From: Blepharisma stoltei
Taxonomy: Eukaryota > Ciliophora > Heterotrichea > Heterotrichida > Blepharismidae
DNA: 64,000 nucleotides
NCBI GenBank assembly: GCA_914767885.1
Contig: CAJZBQ010000058.1
Span: 248,001-312,000 of the forward strand
Direction of reading: 5' to 3'
Position 1 is the stretch's first letter. Each line of letters starts with the position of its first letter. A program made the translations under genes and the position numbers. The notes below the pieces were generated by a model. It had not been told where the DNA came from and searched no databases. It saw nothing but the letters and a program-made list of their open reading frames with translations. Shown here piece after piece: positions 62,677 to 64,000 of this stretch.

Positions 62677-63936
62677 TTAATTATTAAACCACTCATGAGC
62701 AGCAGTAGACAGCTCAATATTCTGATCTCTTATAGCCCCTATTACAGTTTCTACATCAAACGTCGCAGTTAGCTCTGAGTAGCTTAAAATCGTACACTTT
62801 TTCTTAATGGTAAAAAGTTTCAACTTCTGAAGACGTTTGCTAATCATTTTAAACGTAAATTTGTCAAGATTATAAAGAATTACAGGTCTTTTTAGCATAA
62901 ACTTCAAGAATTCTCCATATGCAGAATGCAAAGTCAAAGGATTGTTTCTTTCAATCACTTTTAAAAAGCATGCGAAAACCATCAATTCAATTGGCTTAAG
63001 TTGTTTTATATTCGCTAATTTTTTATCTTCTCGGCTTTCTACAGTCATTCTGCCTAAGTCTTTTGCAAACTGATTAGCCTCATCTTCTACTGCTGCAGGG
63101 GAGACAAGCACGATTTGGCATGAAAGCCTTGACCTAATTCTTTTTTCCAACATTTCAACAAAATTTAGATTAGGAGTGATTCCTAAAATGCACAGCATGC
63201 ATATCTCAGTATGGATAAGCTCAAATAAAGTATAAAGAAATACCTGCTTGATTGTTTTGTGTGCGAATTCTTCTATGTCTTTGATAATAATCAAAATTTT
63301 ATCACTAGGTGATAAATTTTCTTTAAGAAATTCCAAGCTGTATTGGATTGAGGTTTCTTTATATTCAAGGCCTTTCTTTTGACTGATTCCTCATACTATG
63401 GTTTGGAAAGCTGAGACATCATCTGATGCTAATATTCCGCTAATTTTAATTATGATAGGTTTATGCTTGTTTTCTAACTCCCCCTCTCCGTGAGTGAACA
63501 AAAAAAATTTTGTTCACTCACGGAGGGGTGTTAAATTTTATAAAAAATATTTTTTTTCGAAATTTAAAAAAATCCTAATTCGCAAAAACTGGAAAGCAAA
63601 TATTAATTTAATTTATAAAAATTTTTATGTTTAAAAAGCAATTCGTTTAAAATTAAACAGAATTAACTCTAGATTTCGTAATACTAATTATCATTTATAT
63701 ATCAAAAAATTTTTCTATTAAAAAAAATTTTGTTCACTCACGGAGGGTAGGTTTTTGGCCAAAAAACAGTGATTTTTCTAATGGGTTTTGTTTACTCACG
63801 GAAGGGGGAGTAAGGCCTTATCAATAATTTTGTCGTTGTAGTTTCCTCTTTGTCCCATCATTAAAATGCATTGACTTTGTCGATAATCGTAGCACATGTC
63901 AAATAAATTTCTCAGCTGGGTATTGCACGATTCCAT
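62677..63936 (-). CDS. ORC4: Origin recognition complex subunit 4-like protein
   Basis: 307 residues after removing a 336-bp MITE. N-terminal AAA+-like part: CILMMGQRGNYNDKIIDKAL (Walker A position, but the GxxGxGKT Lys/Thr pattern is lost), IIIKISGILASDDVSAF, and a Walker-B-like IIIIKDIEEFAHK. Then ILGITPNLNFVEMLEKRIRS, RLSCQIVLVSP and a C-terminal winged-helix region. The GITPNLNFVEMLEKRIRSR segment is characteristic of ORC4. Start MESCNTQLRN is preceded in frame by TAA. Likely replication-origin factor without ATPase activity. Confidence 0.82.
63475..63810. mobile_element. Family-A MITE / IES (336 bp) in ORC4
   Basis: TAA at 63475-77 and 63811-13. Left end is the two-core hairpin, right end the direct pair, i.e. 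inverse to the 13731 copy. Removal (multiple of three) joins IIDKAL to ENKHKPIIIK. Confidence 0.9.
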
Positions 63937-64000
63937 AGTTATTTATATTCATTTTAAGTCCATAAGAAGCATTTTCACATCAATTTTAATTATTTTTAAT

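Overview
This window reads as germline (micronuclear) DNA of a heterotrich ciliate, most likely Blepharisma. Three things support that. First, UGA is read as tryptophan: the Rab WDTAGQE motif, the pseudouridine-synthase motifs GWQ and FFWHQIR, and a position that is TGA in one guanylyl-cyclase paralog and TGG in the other. TAA and TAG are the stops. Second, introns are 15 or 16 nt with GT..AG ends. Third, exons are broken by AT-rich insertions whose precise removal at short direct repeats restores both reading frame and conserved protein sequence, so they behave as internal eliminated sequences (IESs). I verified restored frames by hand for about 20 insertions. The genus is an inference.

Layout. 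0.4-10.6 kb: a WD40/TRP-like channel, a UBE3D-like E2-binding protein, a FYVE coiled-coil protein, an unknown basic protein, a golgin-84-like protein and a PX sorting nexin, packed head-to-head and tail-to-tail. 11-16 kb: a Rab GTPase, a PP6-type phosphatase and mitochondrial HSP70. 17.7-22.7 kb: a Pus3/TruA pseudouridine synthase, a PHO80-like cyclin and a PA-TM-RING ubiquitin ligase. 23.2-27 kb: an indoleamine 2,3-dioxygenase, a multipass membrane protein and an RCC1-repeat protein. 28-52 kb: two tandem copies of a P4-ATPase/guanylyl-cyclase fusion followed by a voltage-sensor/cyclic-nucleotide phosphodiesterase fusion, which together look like a cyclic-nucleotide cluster. 53-62.6 kb: two small unknown genes, two cathepsin-B-like genes (one with an in-frame TAG) and two cathepsin pseudogenes. 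62.7-63.9 kb: an ORC4-like subunit.

Mobile DNA. Four classes recur. (1) Three MITE families have unrelated core sequences but one shared architecture: two direct cores at one end, a two-core hairpin at the other, C-runs at the tips and a 3-bp target duplication. (2) Long palindromic IESs of about 160-230 bp. (3) SINE-like, GC-richer insertions carry 10-17 bp direct repeats and a common 3' tail resembling CCATTTTAATGTATAT. (4) A 4.6-kb foldback-like element has arms built of about 130-bp tandem repeats. These nest inside each other; the second guanylyl-cyclase gene holds a three-level nest of 5,086 bp inside one exon. After in-silico removal the two cyclase paralogs are 2119 and 2118 codons, which strongly supports the interpretation.
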